A stretch of DNA of 64,000 bases from Succinimonas sp045124755 (GCF_045124755.1 NZ_JBGVMK010000118.1); one strand, 5' to 3'. Numbered from the stretch's first letter, positions 37,341 through 46,990 are shown. Translations and numbers: made by a program. The notes: generated by a model not told the origin, from the sequence alone.

Positions 37341-37967
37341 ATGGTGCGGAAGACCAGAGAAGAAGCATTAAAAACAAAAAAACTCATTATGACGGTTGCC
37401 AAAAAGCTTTTCTGCGAAAAAGGGCTTGATCGAACCAAGCTGTGTGATATTGCTGCGAAATCCGGTTTGACGAGAGGAGCAATATACTGGCATTTTGCCA
37501 ATATTGACGAACTCTTCATAGAACTGTGGGATGACATGATGGCTAATCATAATCTCCTGCTTTTTTGCAAGTATGGCAGTTCTCTGGAAAAGTATTCCGT
37601 GAAACATTCCATACTGAACTGGATACGAAGTCTGGCCAGCGGCATTGATGAAGAGAAGGTGTGTTTTCTGAAAATTCTGACATCGGTTGTCTTCGGGGAT
37701 CAGGGAACATCAAGGATACGCAGCATGGTGCTTGACTACTACAAGGATAACAGAAGGATTTTGGAGGAAGAACTGGCTAAAGGAGTTGCCTGGACGGAGC
37801 TGCCCTCGAATCTGGATATCGATGCAGCCAGTCACTATGTTTTTTCTGAGATATCCGGACTGATGATCAACAGTGTCTACTGGGGAGGGGCTCTCAGGCG
37901 GCACATAGATGTTTATTCACAGATGGTTGTTGATAATATGACAAAATTTGTCAGTCAGGAGAAATGA
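37341..37967 (+). CDS. acrR: TetR-family repressor of acrAB
   Basis: 208 residues from the ATG at 37341 (GAGG 8 bp upstream); an in-frame ATG two codons earlier is possible. The N-terminal helix-turn-helix is typical of TetR: TVAKKLFCEKGLDRTKLCDIAAKSGLTRGAIYWHF. Like E. coli AcrR it keeps the RGAIYWHF recognition helix. The C-terminal half is a variable ligand-binding helical domain. Divergent from acrAB with the operator in between. Confidence 0.92.
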   Translation: MVRKTREEALKTKKLIMTVAKKLFCEKGLDRTKLCDIAAKSGLTRGAIYWHFANIDELFIELWDDMMANHNLLLFCKYGSSLEKYSVKHSILNWIRSLASGIDEEKVCFLKILTSVVFGDQGTSRIRSMVLDYYKDNRRILEEELAKGVAWTELPSNLDIDAASHYVFSEISGLMINSVYWGGALRRHIDVYSQMVVDNMTKFVSQEK

Positions 37968-38025
37968 ATTAAAACGTTTTCACATTTTTTAATAATGCGG
38001 ATTTCGTCCGAAACAATAAAAAAAG

Positions 38026-38053
38026 TTGCAATACATCACAGTTGTAATATAAT
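38026..38053 (+). promoter_or_regulatory. Candidate promoter of the ompA-like gene
   Basis: TTGCAA (38026-38031) and TATAAT (38048-38053), 16 bp spacer, about 110 bp upstream of the coding start, leaving a long leader as in other ompA genes. Confidence 0.6.
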
Positions 38054-38163
38054 GCGGTGCTGAAAAATCGCCCGAAGGCATCGCTTCGATGCTCTGCAGG
38101 GCAGGCAATAATTAGAATAAGCCTTAATGTTTTGTTAAACATCATTATGGATGGATACTTATT

Positions 38164-39195
38164 ATGAAGAAGACTTTGATTGCACTCGCTGTTGGCAGTG
38201 TTGTAGCTTTTGGTTCCGCAGCTTACGCTGCTGAGGCTGAAACCGGTTATGTTGGTGTTAAGACCGGCTGGTCTCATGTTGAGACTCCTTCCCGTCGTAC
38301 TGCTCCCGGTGTTCATCACAACAGCAACAACGGCTGGAACTATGGTATCTATGGCGGATACAACTTCACCAGCTTCCTTGGTTTAGAGGCTGGTTACAGC
38401 TATCTTGGCAATTTCTCCAACAAGGGAAATTATGATGGCAAGAAGCTTGGCAAGTATAATCTTCACGGTGCAGAGCTTGCTGCTATTCTTGCTGTTCCTT
38501 TTAACGATACTGATGACCTGTTCTTCAAGGTTGGCGGTCTTATTGCCAATAACCATGACAAGGCCTTCAATCACACCGAAACCAGAGCCGCTCCTTTAGT
38601 AGGCATTGGTACCAGAATTGCCTTCGGTGATTTCATTACCCGTCTTGAATACAACTATGCTCACAAGGTAACCGATGGCAAGTATGGCTATCAGCCTGAC
38701 CTTTCCACCCTTAACGTCGGTCTTGAGTGGAAGTTTGGCGGCGCTGCTCCCGCTCCTGTTGTTGTTCCGGAAGCACCTAAGTCTGTTGTTGTAAGCAAGA
38801 ACATTTCTCTTGATTCTGAAGCTCTCTTCGGCTTCAACAGCTCCAAGCTTTCTGCAGACGGAAAGCAGAGCGTTGCCAGCGTTTCCAAGGAAATAAACGA
38901 CAACAACCTTAAGGATGTTCGCATTGAAGTTGAAGGTCATACTGACCGCATTGGTTCCGAACAGTACAATCTTGAGCTTTCTAAGAAGCGTGCTCGTGCT
39001 GTTGTAGAGGAATTCATTGCTGATGGCGTTGATCCTTCTACTATCACCGCTGAAGGTTACGGCAAGTCTCGCCCTGTAACTGGTGACAAGTGCAACGGCA
39101 TCAAGAACCGCAAGGCTCTTGTTGAGTGCCTTGCTCCGGATCGTCGCGTTGAAGTTAAGTTCACCGGTGTTGAAGAGCACGTTGAAACCAAGTAA
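38164..39195 (+). CDS. ompA: OmpA-family outer-membrane protein
   Basis: 343 residues. Signal peptide MKKTLIALAVGSVVAFGSAAYA, cut before AEAETGY. An eight-strand barrel follows (GYVGVKTGWSHVE, YGGYNFTSFLGLEAGYSYLG, and so on, to GLEWKFG near 200), then a Pro/Ala/Val hinge and an OmpA peptidoglycan-binding domain with VEGHTDRIGSEQYN, LSKKRARAVVEEF and the APDRRVEV end. Two cysteines (in DKCNG and VECLAP) may pair. Codon use is strongly biased (GCT, GTT, AAG, CTT), fitting very high expression. Confidence 0.93.
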   Translation: MKKTLIALAVGSVVAFGSAAYAAEAETGYVGVKTGWSHVETPSRRTAPGVHHNSNNGWNYGIYGGYNFTSFLGLEAGYSYLGNFSNKGNYDGKKLGKYNLHGAELAAILAVPFNDTDDLFFKVGGLIANNHDKAFNHTETRAAPLVGIGTRIAFGDFITRLEYNYAHKVTDGKYGYQPDLSTLNVGLEWKFGGAAPAPVVVPEAPKSVVVSKNISLDSEALFGFNSSKLSADGKQSVASVSKEINDNNLKDVRIEVEGHTDRIGSEQYNLELSKKRARAVVEEFIADGVDPSTITAEGYGKSRPVTGDKCNGIKNRKALVECLAPDRRVEVKFTGVEEHVETK

Positions 39196-39253
39196 TTTGC
39201 AGGAATACTTGCAGGCTTCTTTTGAAGCTGCTGTTAAGTGATTGCAACAGAAG

Positions 39254-39277
39254 TCCCGGTCATTGGCCGGGATTTTT
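39254..39277 (+). terminator. Intrinsic terminator of ompA
   Basis: TCCCGG and CCGGGA form a GC-rich stem followed by TTTTTCTTT, 60 bp after the ompA stop. Confidence 0.82.
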
Positions 39278-39435
39278 CTTTGTTAAGATTTGGAGAACAC
39301 TTGCATTTTTGACAGGATATGCATTATTAACAAATAAGAGTGTAATTTCTAACAAGATGCCATTATCATGAACAAAGTTTGAGACTATGCGGACAGTGCA
39401 TGTCGGGCGTTTTTTGAGTTTTCTGGGGAGTTGGT

Positions 39436-40158
39436 ATGGGTTCCAAAAAAAAGTGCGCAAAGATGTACGAAGAAAAGGACAGTACCAGGGCGGGAGATTT
39501 TCTTCTTAAGCTTTGTCACTCTGTTACTTCAGTTTTGTCTGAAGCTACTCATCATGATATTAACTTTTCTCCGATGGTTCAGAAGATCTCAAAGACGTGT
39601 CTTAAACCTGATATCGGATGCTTTGTGCTTTTTGACGGAGCATTCGCAGGTTTGGTGGTGATAAATTTCACAGCTGAAGCTGCCATGGAGGTTTACTCTC
39701 AGTATCTCATCAATATGGGGCTTCCCAAAGAGGAACTGGCAACAGTATATACCTCTGATGAAGTTGGCAATGTTATGGGAGAATTGATGAATCAGATTCT
39801 TGGTGACTTTACCTCGAAGGTCAGTCAGGAATTACGTACTTCCATTACTCAGAGCCAGCCCAAGATGCTGACTCTTAACCGCCAGGTTCGCATCAGCGTA
39901 AATGCTCATCTTGATAAGCCTCAGGCTTACAGAGTTTCCTTCTACACAGAGAAGAACAACATCTTCTACATGGAATTGGCCATGGATAATACAGAATTTG
40001 TTCAGATGGATGAGTTTATTCCGCAGACGGACGTTAATCCTGACGAAATCCTTGCTAATGTTGAAGCTCAGAAAGAGCATAAGCAGGAAGTGAAACCGGT
40101 AGAAGAGAATATGTCTGCCTCTGATGCGGATGATCTTCTGGCCTCGTTAGGATTGTAA
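39436..40158 (+). CDS. DUF3334 family protein (CheX/CheC-like fold)
   Basis: 240 residues. GGGGAG precedes the ATG by about 6 bp. Recognised from the conserved KTCLKPDIGCFVLFDGAFAG-type core, the EAAMEVYSQYL and DEVGNVMGELMNQILGDFTS helix (a CheC/CheX-like amphipathic motif), ITQSQPKMLTLNRQV and the FYMELAMDNTEF segment, all typical of DUF3334 proteins of Vibrio and Aeromonas relatives. The acidic C-terminal tail (from about 195) is variable. The function is unknown; a link to chemotaxis or c-di-GMP phosphatases is only suggested by fold. Isolated gene between ompA and engB. Confidence 0.8.
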   Translation: MGSKKKCAKMYEEKDSTRAGDFLLKLCHSVTSVLSEATHHDINFSPMVQKISKTCLKPDIGCFVLFDGAFAGLVVINFTAEAAMEVYSQYLINMGLPKEELATVYTSDEVGNVMGELMNQILGDFTSKVSQELRTSITQSQPKMLTLNRQVRISVNAHLDKPQAYRVSFYTEKNNIFYMELAMDNTEFVQMDEFIPQTDVNPDEILANVEAQKEHKQEVKPVEENMSASDADDLLASLGL

Positions 40159-40416
40159 ATACTCCTGTTACCCCCTGTTCAGAACAGAAGGCGGCATTAT
40201 TTTGGTAATCTGTCGTTTGGTCATGCTGCTTTGTCTGTGCTCCAGTTTATCTTTGTCATGAGGAGCTTTCTTTTGCCCGCTTTAATGCAAGCTGGCTATA
40301 TCATTTTTAGCCCCCTTGGAAAACATCCGTCCTTTTGAGGAACTGTCATTTATTTGGTTTTCACTTTTCTTTAACGTGTTAAAATTATCAGAAGATAGTT
40401 TTAGCGGTGTTTTCAA

Positions 40417-41118
40417 ATGCTTAATTTTAACAAAACTCATTTTATAACCAGTGCTCCTCATATAGGTACTCTTCCCCCGGAATCAGGCATTGAAATAGCT
40501 TTCATAGGCAGATCTAATGCCGGAAAATCATCTGCGCTTAACGCCATCACCAATATCAGAAATCTGGCAAAAACAAGTAAAACTCCAGGAAGGACTCAGC
40601 AGATTAATCTATTTGAGGTGCAGGAGGGCTGCCGAATTGTTGATTTGCCGGGATACGGATTTGCAAAGGTTCCTTTGGCTGTAAAGAACAAGTGGCAGCA
40701 GTCTCTGACGGAATATCTTCAGAAAAGAAAATGTCTTAGAGCTCTGGTGCTGATTATGGATATCAGGCATCCTCTCAAGGATTTGGATCGGCAGGTTATG
40801 ACCTGGGCTGCTCTGTCAAATCTGGAGGTGCTGATTCTGCTGACAAAATCAGACAAGCTGGGTATTAACGAGCAGAAAAAAACATTGGCCAGCGTGAAGA
40901 AAAGCCTTGTTGAATTTGGCGCGACATACCGGGTTGTGGTTTTTTCTTCTCTGAATAAAACCGGTGTTGATGAGGTCAGGCAGATTCTTTCCGGTTATTA
41001 TGAAACATTCCATGGCTTTACTCAGGAGGAAGCTCCTTCAGCAGAAGTTACGGAAGCGGAGACAGAACCGGAACACAAGTTCGACGAGGAAGCATGGAAT
41101 AAATACAGTCAGGATTAA
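40417..41118 (+). CDS. engB: Ribosome biogenesis GTPase EngB/YihA
   Basis: 233 residues. G motifs: G1 GRSNAGKSSALNAI, G2 with KTPGRTQQIN, G3 DLPGYGFAKV, G4 TKSDKL. It acts in 50S ribosome assembly. The last 35 residues are acidic and longer than in E. coli. gmk follows 43 bp downstream on the same strand. Confidence 0.96.
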   Translation: MLNFNKTHFITSAPHIGTLPPESGIEIAFIGRSNAGKSSALNAITNIRNLAKTSKTPGRTQQINLFEVQEGCRIVDLPGYGFAKVPLAVKNKWQQSLTEYLQKRKCLRALVLIMDIRHPLKDLDRQVMTWAALSNLEVLILLTKSDKLGINEQKKTLASVKKSLVEFGATYRVVVFSSLNKTGVDEVRQILSGYYETFHGFTQEEAPSAEVTEAETEPEHKFDEEAWNKYSQD

Positions 41119-41160
41119 TTCACATTATTGCGAACAGGCAAAACAAACAGGAAAATAACA

Positions 41161-41793
41161 ATGAAAGGTACGATTTTTATTGTTTCATCACCTAGCGGCG
41201 CTGGTAAATCCAGCCTTCTTAAGGCCCTTTTTGAAGAGCATAATAAGGATGGCTCTCTCTATATGTCGGTATCTCATACCACCAGACCCATGAGACCCGG
41301 AGAAAAGGACGGCGTTGACTATCATTTTGTGTCCGAAGCCGAGTTTAAGCAGCTTATTGACAGAAATGCTTTTTACGAATGGGCTCATGTTTTTGATAAA
41401 TACTACGGTACATCAAGAGAATTTGTCAGGGCTAATGTGGAATCAGGCAAGGATGTATTTTTGGATATTGACTGGCAGGGGGCTCAGCAGGTCAGGAGGC
41501 TGGAGCCGGAGGTCAGAAGTATCTTTATATTGCCTCCGAGTCTTGAGGAACTGAAGAGACGGCTGATATCCCGGGCTCAGGACTCAGAAGAAGTTATCAA
41601 TAAGCGAATGGCGAAGGCCCAGAGGGAGATAAGTCATTATACGGAGTATGATTACGTTATAGTTAACGATGTGTTTTCCGAAAGTCTGGATGCTCTTTGG
41701 GGGATTGTAAATGCTTCCCGGCATTCGCTGGAAAACCAGAAAATCTCTCAGAAATATATCCTGGACAATCTTCTTTCGGGGTATTCTGAATAA
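41161..41793 (+). CDS. gmk: Guanylate kinase
   Basis: Start chosen at ATG 41161 (MKGTIFIVSSPSGAGKSSLL), since the 11 codons upstream are not family-like. 210 residues. P-loop SSPSGAGKSSLLKALF, GMP-binding SHTTRPMRPGEKDGVDYHFV, and DIDWQGAQQVR are seen. Phosphorylates GMP to GDP. Ends 10 bp before a terminator shared with glnA. Confidence 0.96.
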   Translation: MKGTIFIVSSPSGAGKSSLLKALFEEHNKDGSLYMSVSHTTRPMRPGEKDGVDYHFVSEAEFKQLIDRNAFYEWAHVFDKYYGTSREFVRANVESGKDVFLDIDWQGAQQVRRLEPEVRSIFILPPSLEELKRRLISRAQDSEEVINKRMAKAQREISHYTEYDYVIVNDVFSESLDALWGIVNASRHSLENQKISQKYILDNLLSGYSE

Positions 41794-41802
41794 GACCTTT
41801 AA

Positions 41803-41834
41803 AAAAAGCTCCTGGCATCTGTCAGGAGCTTTTT
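41803..41834. terminator. Bidirectional terminator between gmk and glnA
   Basis: AAAAAGCTCCTG and CAGGAGCTTTTT make a 12 bp stem around an 8-base loop. The A/T arms serve both strands, matching the convergent genes gmk and glnA. Confidence 0.9.
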
Positions 41835-41858
41835 CAAATCAATAACATCAATCAGGCT

Positions 41859-43280
41859 TTAAAGCGAGTAGTAGAGTTCAAATTCTGCGGGGTGGGGAGT
41901 AGTTCTTACCTTATCCACATCCTGCTGCTTTAAAGCGATGTATGAATCGATGAAATCCTCAGAGAAAACACCGCCTTCGGTAAGGAATGTGTGATCCTTC
42001 CGCAGGTTGTCCAGAGCTTCCTGCAGCGAGCCGCATACCTGAGGAATCTGCGCTTCCTCTTCCGGCGGAAGATCATAAAGATTCTTATCCATCGCCTCCC
42101 CCGGATCAATGCGGTTCTTTATTCCGTCAATGCCGGCCATGAGCATAGCGGCGAAGGCCAGATAAGGATTAGCCATGCAGTCCGGGAATCTGACCTCGAT
42201 TCTTATTCCCTTTGGATTGGAGCAGGCCGGGATTCTGATGGAAGCTGAACGGTTCATGGCAGAGTACGCCAGCATGACCGGAGCTTCAAATCCCGGAACC
42301 AGTCTCTTATAGGAATTTGTTGAAGGATTGGTAAAGGCATTAAGAGCCTTGGCATGCTTCTTTATGCCGCCGATATACCACAGCGCCAATTCAGAAAGAT
42401 TTCCGTAGAGGTCGCCGGAAAAGAGATTGCAGGGCTTGCCATCTTTGTAGACCCCCAGAGACTGGTGCACGTGCATTCCGGAGCCGTTATCACCCACTAC
42501 CGGCTTCGGCATAAAGGTAGCGGTTTTGCCGTTTATGTCGGCCACATTCCATACTACATACTTTTCAATCATAACCTCATCGGCTTTTTTGGTAAGAGTA
42601 TTGAAACGGGTGGCAATTTCATTCTGTCCGCAGTTGCCTACTTCATGGTGATGGGCTTCTACTACCAATCCCATCTCTTCCAGAATCAAACACATTTGAG
42701 AACGGATATCCTGAGAAGAATCAACAGGAGGCACCGGGAAGTAGCCGCCCTTTACAGCAGGTCTGTGTCCTTTATTACCGTTTTCATACTCGGTAACAGA
42801 ATTCCAGGCAGCTTCAATATCGTCAATTTCTACCATGCTTCCTTTCATTTCACAGCCGAAACGGACATCATCGAAAAGGAAAAATTCAGGCTCCGGTCCG
42901 AAAATGGCGTAGTCGGCTATTCCAGATGATTTAAGATAGGCTTCTGCTCTTTTTGCAATGGAACGGGGATCTCTGTCATATCCTTGCATGGTAGTAGGTT
43001 CGAGAATATCGCAGCGAATCTGCGCCGTAGGATATTCGTAAAAAGGATCAAGCTTTATGGTTTCAGGATCCGGCATGAGAATCATGTCAGATTCGTTTAT
43101 TCCTTTCCATCCTGCCATGGAGGAACCGTCAAACATTTTGCCATTGATGAAGAAATCTTCATCCACATCTTTGGATGGAATTGAAATATGCTGTTCCTTG
43201 CCTTTGGTATCTGTGAAGCGAAGGTCAATGAACTTAACTTTATTGTTCGTAATGAAATGTAAAGCATCGAGAACTGACAT
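41859..43280 (-). CDS. glnA: Glutamine synthetase, type I
   Basis: Start chosen at ATG 43280 (MSVLDALHFI); the frame is open upstream without family similarity. 473 residues. GS motifs: FDGSSMAGWKGINESDM, the catalytic E region GYFPVPPVDSSQD, HQSLGVYKDGK, TNPSTNSYKRLVPGFEAP, and the adenylylation Tyr in NLYDLPPEEEAQIP. It assimilates ammonia onto glutamate. Divergent from typA. No glnL/glnG follows, unlike E. coli. No clear sigma-54 promoter was found upstream. Confidence 0.97.
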   Translation of the reverse strand: MSVLDALHFITNNKVKFIDLRFTDTKGKEQHISIPSKDVDEDFFINGKMFDGSSMAGWKGINESDMILMPDPETIKLDPFYEYPTAQIRCDILEPTTMQGYDRDPRSIAKRAEAYLKSSGIADYAIFGPEPEFFLFDDVRFGCEMKGSMVEIDDIEAAWNSVTEYENGNKGHRPAVKGGYFPVPPVDSSQDIRSQMCLILEEMGLVVEAHHHEVGNCGQNEIATRFNTLTKKADEVMIEKYVVWNVADINGKTATFMPKPVVGDNGSGMHVHQSLGVYKDGKPCNLFSGDLYGNLSELALWYIGGIKKHAKALNAFTNPSTNSYKRLVPGFEAPVMLAYSAMNRSASIRIPACSNPKGIRIEVRFPDCMANPYLAFAAMLMAGIDGIKNRIDPGEAMDKNLYDLPPEEEAQIPQVCGSLQEALDNLRKDHTFLTEGGVFSEDFIDSYIALKQQDVDKVRTTPHPAEFELYYSL

Positions 43281-43376
43281 TTGGAATAGTCTCCGAGGAA
43301 ATAACGGGTAAAGCAATGCATTCCTGAGATGAATATTCAGCGAAACACATGCGATTGTCATTCTAGCATAATTTGC

Positions 43377-43393
43377 ATGGTCTCAATGACCAT
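43377..43393. promoter_or_regulatory. Inverted repeat in glnA-typA intergenic region
   Basis: ATGGTC-TCAAT-GACCAT, two 6 bp arms, about 97 bp upstream of glnA and 170 bp upstream of typA. It could be an operator; nothing identifies the regulator. It is shorter than an NtrC site. Confidence 0.3.
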
Positions 43394-43564
43394 ATAAGCA
43401 TCTCCTGAATATATTTGGAACGGTATATGAGGCTGATATGCAGCGGCACTGAAACGTCTGCCGCCGGAGATGATTAATTGATAAAAATCACGTTTTTTGC
43501 TATGCAGATCACATGCAAGATAGTAAAATACGCCATTATTTTTTCCACATAATCAGAGGCATCT

Positions 43565-45403
43565 ATGTTAGAGAACCTTCGAAACATTGCCATAATCGCA
43601 CATGTTGATCACGGTAAAACAACACTTGTTGACCAGCTGTTACGTCAGTCCGGAACTCTGGATCGTTCCATGGCAGGGCAGGAAAGAATTATGGATTCCA
43701 ACGCTATCGAAAAGGAGCGCGGAATTACCATTCTCGCCAAAAACACTGCTATTCATTGGAATGACTATCGTATCAACATTGTTGATACTCCGGGACATGC
43801 TGATTTCGGCGGTGAAGTAGAACGTGTAATGAGCATGGTTGATTCGGTTCTTCTTCTGGTTGATGCTGTGGACGGGCCGATGCCGCAGACCAGATTTGTC
43901 ACGCAGAAGGCTTTCAAGCAGGGACTGAAGCCTATAGTTGTCATCAACAAGATTGACCGGCCCGGCGCCAGACCGGACTGGGTTGTGGATCAGGTTTTTG
44001 ATCTGTTTGACAATTTAGGAGCCACTGATGAGCAGCTGGATTTTCCTATCGTTTATGCTTCTGCTCTGAATGGTTATGCTACCCTCGATCTGAATACTCC
44101 CTCTGAGAATATGGATCCCCTGTTCCAGACCATTGTGGATCGGGTATCCCCTCCTGATGCAGATCCGGAAGGGCCCTTTCAGATGCAGATTTCGCAATTG
44201 GATTACAATTCCTATGTGGGCGTTATCGGTGTCGGCAGAATTAAAAGAGGTTCTGTAAAGCCCAATCAGGCTATAACCATAATTGATGCCAATGGCAATA
44301 CCAGAAACGGCAAGGTCGGTTTGGTATACGGATATATGGGACTGAAGAGACTGGAGGTCAGTGAGGCTTATGCCGGAGACATCGTCGCTCTCACCGGTCT
44401 TGGCGAAGTTAAGATCTCTGATACAGTCTGCGTTCAGGGTTCCTGCGAAGCTTTGCCGCCGCTGTCTGTAGACGAACCTACGGTGAGCATGACGTTCCAG
44501 GTGAATACTTCTCCCTTTGCCGGTCGCGAGGGCAAATTCATTACCTCGCGCAACATCAAGGAAAGACTTGAGACCGAACTGGTGCATAATGTGGCTCTGC
44601 GTGTTGAAGAAACCAAGGATCCTGACAAGTTCAAGGTTTCCGGAAGAGGCGAGCTGCATTTGTCGGTTCTGATTGAAAACATGCGCCGCGAAGGCTATGA
44701 GCTGGCAGTTTCCCGGCCGGAAGTAATTCTTAAGGAGATAGACGGTGTCAAGATGGAGCCCCTGGAGGATCTCACTGTAGATATCGAGGAGCAGAATCAG
44801 GGAGCCGTTATGGAGGAGCTGGGAGCTCGCAAGGCGGATCTCAAGAACATGGTTCCCGACGGCAAGGGCCGGGTTCGTTTGGATTATGTGATTCCTTCCA
44901 GAGGTCTCATCGGCTTTCAGAACGAATTCATGACCATGTCCTCAGGCACCGGCCTTATGTATCATTCCTTCAGCTGCTACGGAGAATGGCGCGGCGGCAG
45001 TATCGGCCAGCGCAAGAACGGTGTTATGATTTCAAACGCCACCGGCAAGGCTCTTGGATATGCTATCTGGTACCTGCAGGAGCGCGGAAAGATGTTTATT
45101 TCTCATGCTCAGGAAGTTTATGAAGGGCAGATTGTCGGCATTCACAGCAGAGAAAATGATCTGGTGGTTAACTGTCTGAAAGCGAAGAAGCTTACCAATG
45201 TCCGGGCTTCCGGCACTGACGAAGCCATAGTTTTAGTGCCGCCTATCAGATTTACCCTGGAGCAGGCTCTGGAGTTTATTAACAATGACGAATTGGTGGA
45301 AGTAACGCCAACCAGCGTTCGTATTCGCAAAAAGCTTTTAACTGAAATGGATCGCATCAGAGCGTTCCGGGCTGAAAACGCTCTTCGCGAAGCCGAAAGC
45401 TGA
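43565..45403 (+). CDS. typA: Ribosome-associated GTPase TypA/BipA
   Basis: 612 residues. G1 IAHVDHGKTTLVDQLLRQSG, switch EKERGITILAKN, G3 DTPGHADFGGEVERV, G4 NKIDRPGARPDW; C-terminal PSRGLIGFQNEFMTMSSGTG and GGSIGQRKNGVMISN are TypA-specific. It binds ribosomes, acting in stress and assembly. In enterics it is also divergent from glnA, so this synteny is conserved. Confidence 0.97.
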   Translation: MLENLRNIAIIAHVDHGKTTLVDQLLRQSGTLDRSMAGQERIMDSNAIEKERGITILAKNTAIHWNDYRINIVDTPGHADFGGEVERVMSMVDSVLLLVDAVDGPMPQTRFVTQKAFKQGLKPIVVINKIDRPGARPDWVVDQVFDLFDNLGATDEQLDFPIVYASALNGYATLDLNTPSENMDPLFQTIVDRVSPPDADPEGPFQMQISQLDYNSYVGVIGVGRIKRGSVKPNQAITIIDANGNTRNGKVGLVYGYMGLKRLEVSEAYAGDIVALTGLGEVKISDTVCVQGSCEALPPLSVDEPTVSMTFQVNTSPFAGREGKFITSRNIKERLETELVHNVALRVEETKDPDKFKVSGRGELHLSVLIENMRREGYELAVSRPEVILKEIDGVKMEPLEDLTVDIEEQNQGAVMEELGARKADLKNMVPDGKGRVRLDYVIPSRGLIGFQNEFMTMSSGTGLMYHSFSCYGEWRGGSIGQRKNGVMISNATGKALGYAIWYLQERGKMFISHAQEVYEGQIVGIHSRENDLVVNCLKAKKLTNVRASGTDEAIVLVPPIRFTLEQALEFINNDELVEVTPTSVRIRKKLLTEMDRIRAFRAENALREAES

Positions 45404-45434
45404 TTTCAGGCATTTTTATGTGATCAGAATACAG

Positions 45435-45467
45435 ACATCAGTCTTTTGGGAGGCTGATGTTTTTTTT
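45435..45467 (+). terminator. Intrinsic terminator of typA
   Basis: ACATCAGTCT and AGGCTGATGT form a 10 bp stem (one G-T pair) followed by a run of T, 32 bp after the typA stop. A TATAAT at 45474-45479 may be the -10 for yihY. Confidence 0.85.
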
Positions 45468-45518
45468 CTGTCCTATAATGCAAGCAATTTTTAAAAGTGT
45501 TCACAGGAAAAGACCCAA

Positions 45519-46502
45519 GTGTTAGTCCAAAAATTCAAAACAGCTTTAAATGACACCAAAAACTGGATAATTAACCATACTATATACCTGCGTTTTTTGA
45601 AAAACAGAATGTCTGATGATAAGATCGACGTTTTGGCTTCATCACTTTCCTTTACCACCATAGGATCCTTGGTTCCTCTTTTGGCAGTGCTTTTGAGCAT
45701 TTTCTCCATGTTTCCGAGTTTTGTGGAGCTTAAAGAAAAATTATTGTCTTACATCATGCAGCACCTGATGCCGCAAATGGGGGATGTGGTGAATGAGCAC
45801 ATTAACACTTTTGTTTCCCAGGCTAGCAATACCACTATAGTCGGCCTTCTGGTTCTGCTGGGGATTTCCCTGCTGCTGTTAAGGCGTGTTGATATAACCC
45901 TGAATAATATATGGCATGCGTCAATTAAAGAACGTTCTGCAATTACTACCTTTTCCATGTACTGGATGGTGCTGACACTGGGGCCGATTATTCTGGGAAT
46001 TTCTTTGATGATTACATCGTATGTCACCACCAGGATGTTTATCGAGGGAGCCGGGATATTGGGGAATCTCAGCACCTTTTTGGTGAGCCTGATTCCCATG
46101 TTTCTGAGCTGGGTCATATTTACGCTGGTATTTATGGCAGTGCCGAATACCAAAGTTAAATTTGTTCACGCCCTGGGGGGGGCTTTTCTTGCGGCTTTGG
46201 CTCAGGAAATAATAAAGAGGGGGTTTACCTTCTATATTGTGAATTTTTCCAGTTATGGCACTGTTTACGGTGCTGTAGCGGCAGTTCCGATTCTGATGCT
46301 GTGGGTGTATGTTAACTGGTATGTAATTCTGGTGGGGGCTGAGATTTCCGCATCCATTAAGGCATATGGAGAGATTACCCAGTCAACTGACAAGGCTGCG
46401 GCCGTAGCTGCTGCCAAGGATGCGGAAAAGGCGGTGAGAGCCAAAGCGGAGAGTCTTATCAAAGAAGAGGAAAACGAGGCCGAAAAACAGCTGGAACTGT
46501 AA
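45519..46502 (+). CDS. yihY: YihY/BrkB-family inner-membrane protein
   Basis: 327 residues from a GTG. Six membrane segments are visible, for example ASSLSFTTIGSLVPLLAVLL (about 50-70), IVGLLVLLGISLLLLRRVDI, and VAAVPILMLWVYVNWYVILV. Family motifs: TLNNIWHA, SSYGTVYGAVAAVP and WYVILVGAEISAS. The family was once called ribonuclease BN but has no established enzyme activity. The C-terminal 45 residues are Ala/Glu/Lys-rich. Convergent with ptsN. Confidence 0.9.
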   Translation: MLVQKFKTALNDTKNWIINHTIYLRFLKNRMSDDKIDVLASSLSFTTIGSLVPLLAVLLSIFSMFPSFVELKEKLLSYIMQHLMPQMGDVVNEHINTFVSQASNTTIVGLLVLLGISLLLLRRVDITLNNIWHASIKERSAITTFSMYWMVLTLGPIILGISLMITSYVTTRMFIEGAGILGNLSTFLVSLIPMFLSWVIFTLVFMAVPNTKVKFVHALGGAFLAALAQEIIKRGFTFYIVNFSSYGTVYGAVAAVPILMLWVYVNWYVILVGAEISASIKAYGEITQSTDKAAAVAAAKDAEKAVRAKAESLIKEEENEAEKQLEL

Positions 46503-46516
46503 CAGGATTTCCGGTA

Positions 46517-46990
46517 TTACGATGATTTTTCCCTGGCGCAGACATTCACAATAAGGAGATAAATCTGATTGGGGATGTTGCGCAGGGATCTTATGGATTT
46601 GGTGATGGCGATATCAGAAAGAATCAGGGACGTTTCTTCAATGGTATCCGCATCCTCTTCAACGGTATCCTGATGAAGAAACAGCGCCAAGATAATATCG
46701 GCCTTGATATCCTCCATCTGCCCGTATGATATGGGATTTTCCAAAACCAGAAAGACCGCAGATTCCGCCGCGCTGTCGGGAATTATCATGTGCGGCAGGG
46801 CAAAACCGTTCTGAATATAGGTGGTGCCTATCTTTTCCCGGCTGTTCAGTCCGGTAATGATTTCCGTATTGCTAAGGCCGGTCAGACTGGCTCCCTGAGC
46901 AGCAATGATCTCGAAAATTTTTTTGCGGCTGTAACAAAGAACGGGGCTCATTACCCCGTTTTTCTTAAGTATAGATGATAAATCGAACAT
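46517..46990 (-). CDS. ptsN: Nitrogen-type phosphotransferase EIIA (PtsN)
   Basis: 157 residues, a PTS EIIA type 2 fold. The phosphorylatable His is in GFALPHMIIPD. ISYGQMEDIKADIILALFL is the conserved strand. It signals phosphoenolpyruvate/nitrogen state to K+ transport and other targets. Last gene of rpoN-hpf-ptsN; no rapZ or npr follows, unlike E. coli. Confidence 0.92.
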   Translation of the reverse strand: MFDLSSILKKNGVMSPVLCYSRKKIFEIIAAQGASLTGLSNTEIITGLNSREKIGTTYIQNGFALPHMIIPDSAAESAVFLVLENPISYGQMEDIKADIILALFLHQDTVEEDADTIEETSLILSDIAITKSIRSLRNIPNQIYLLIVNVCAREKSS

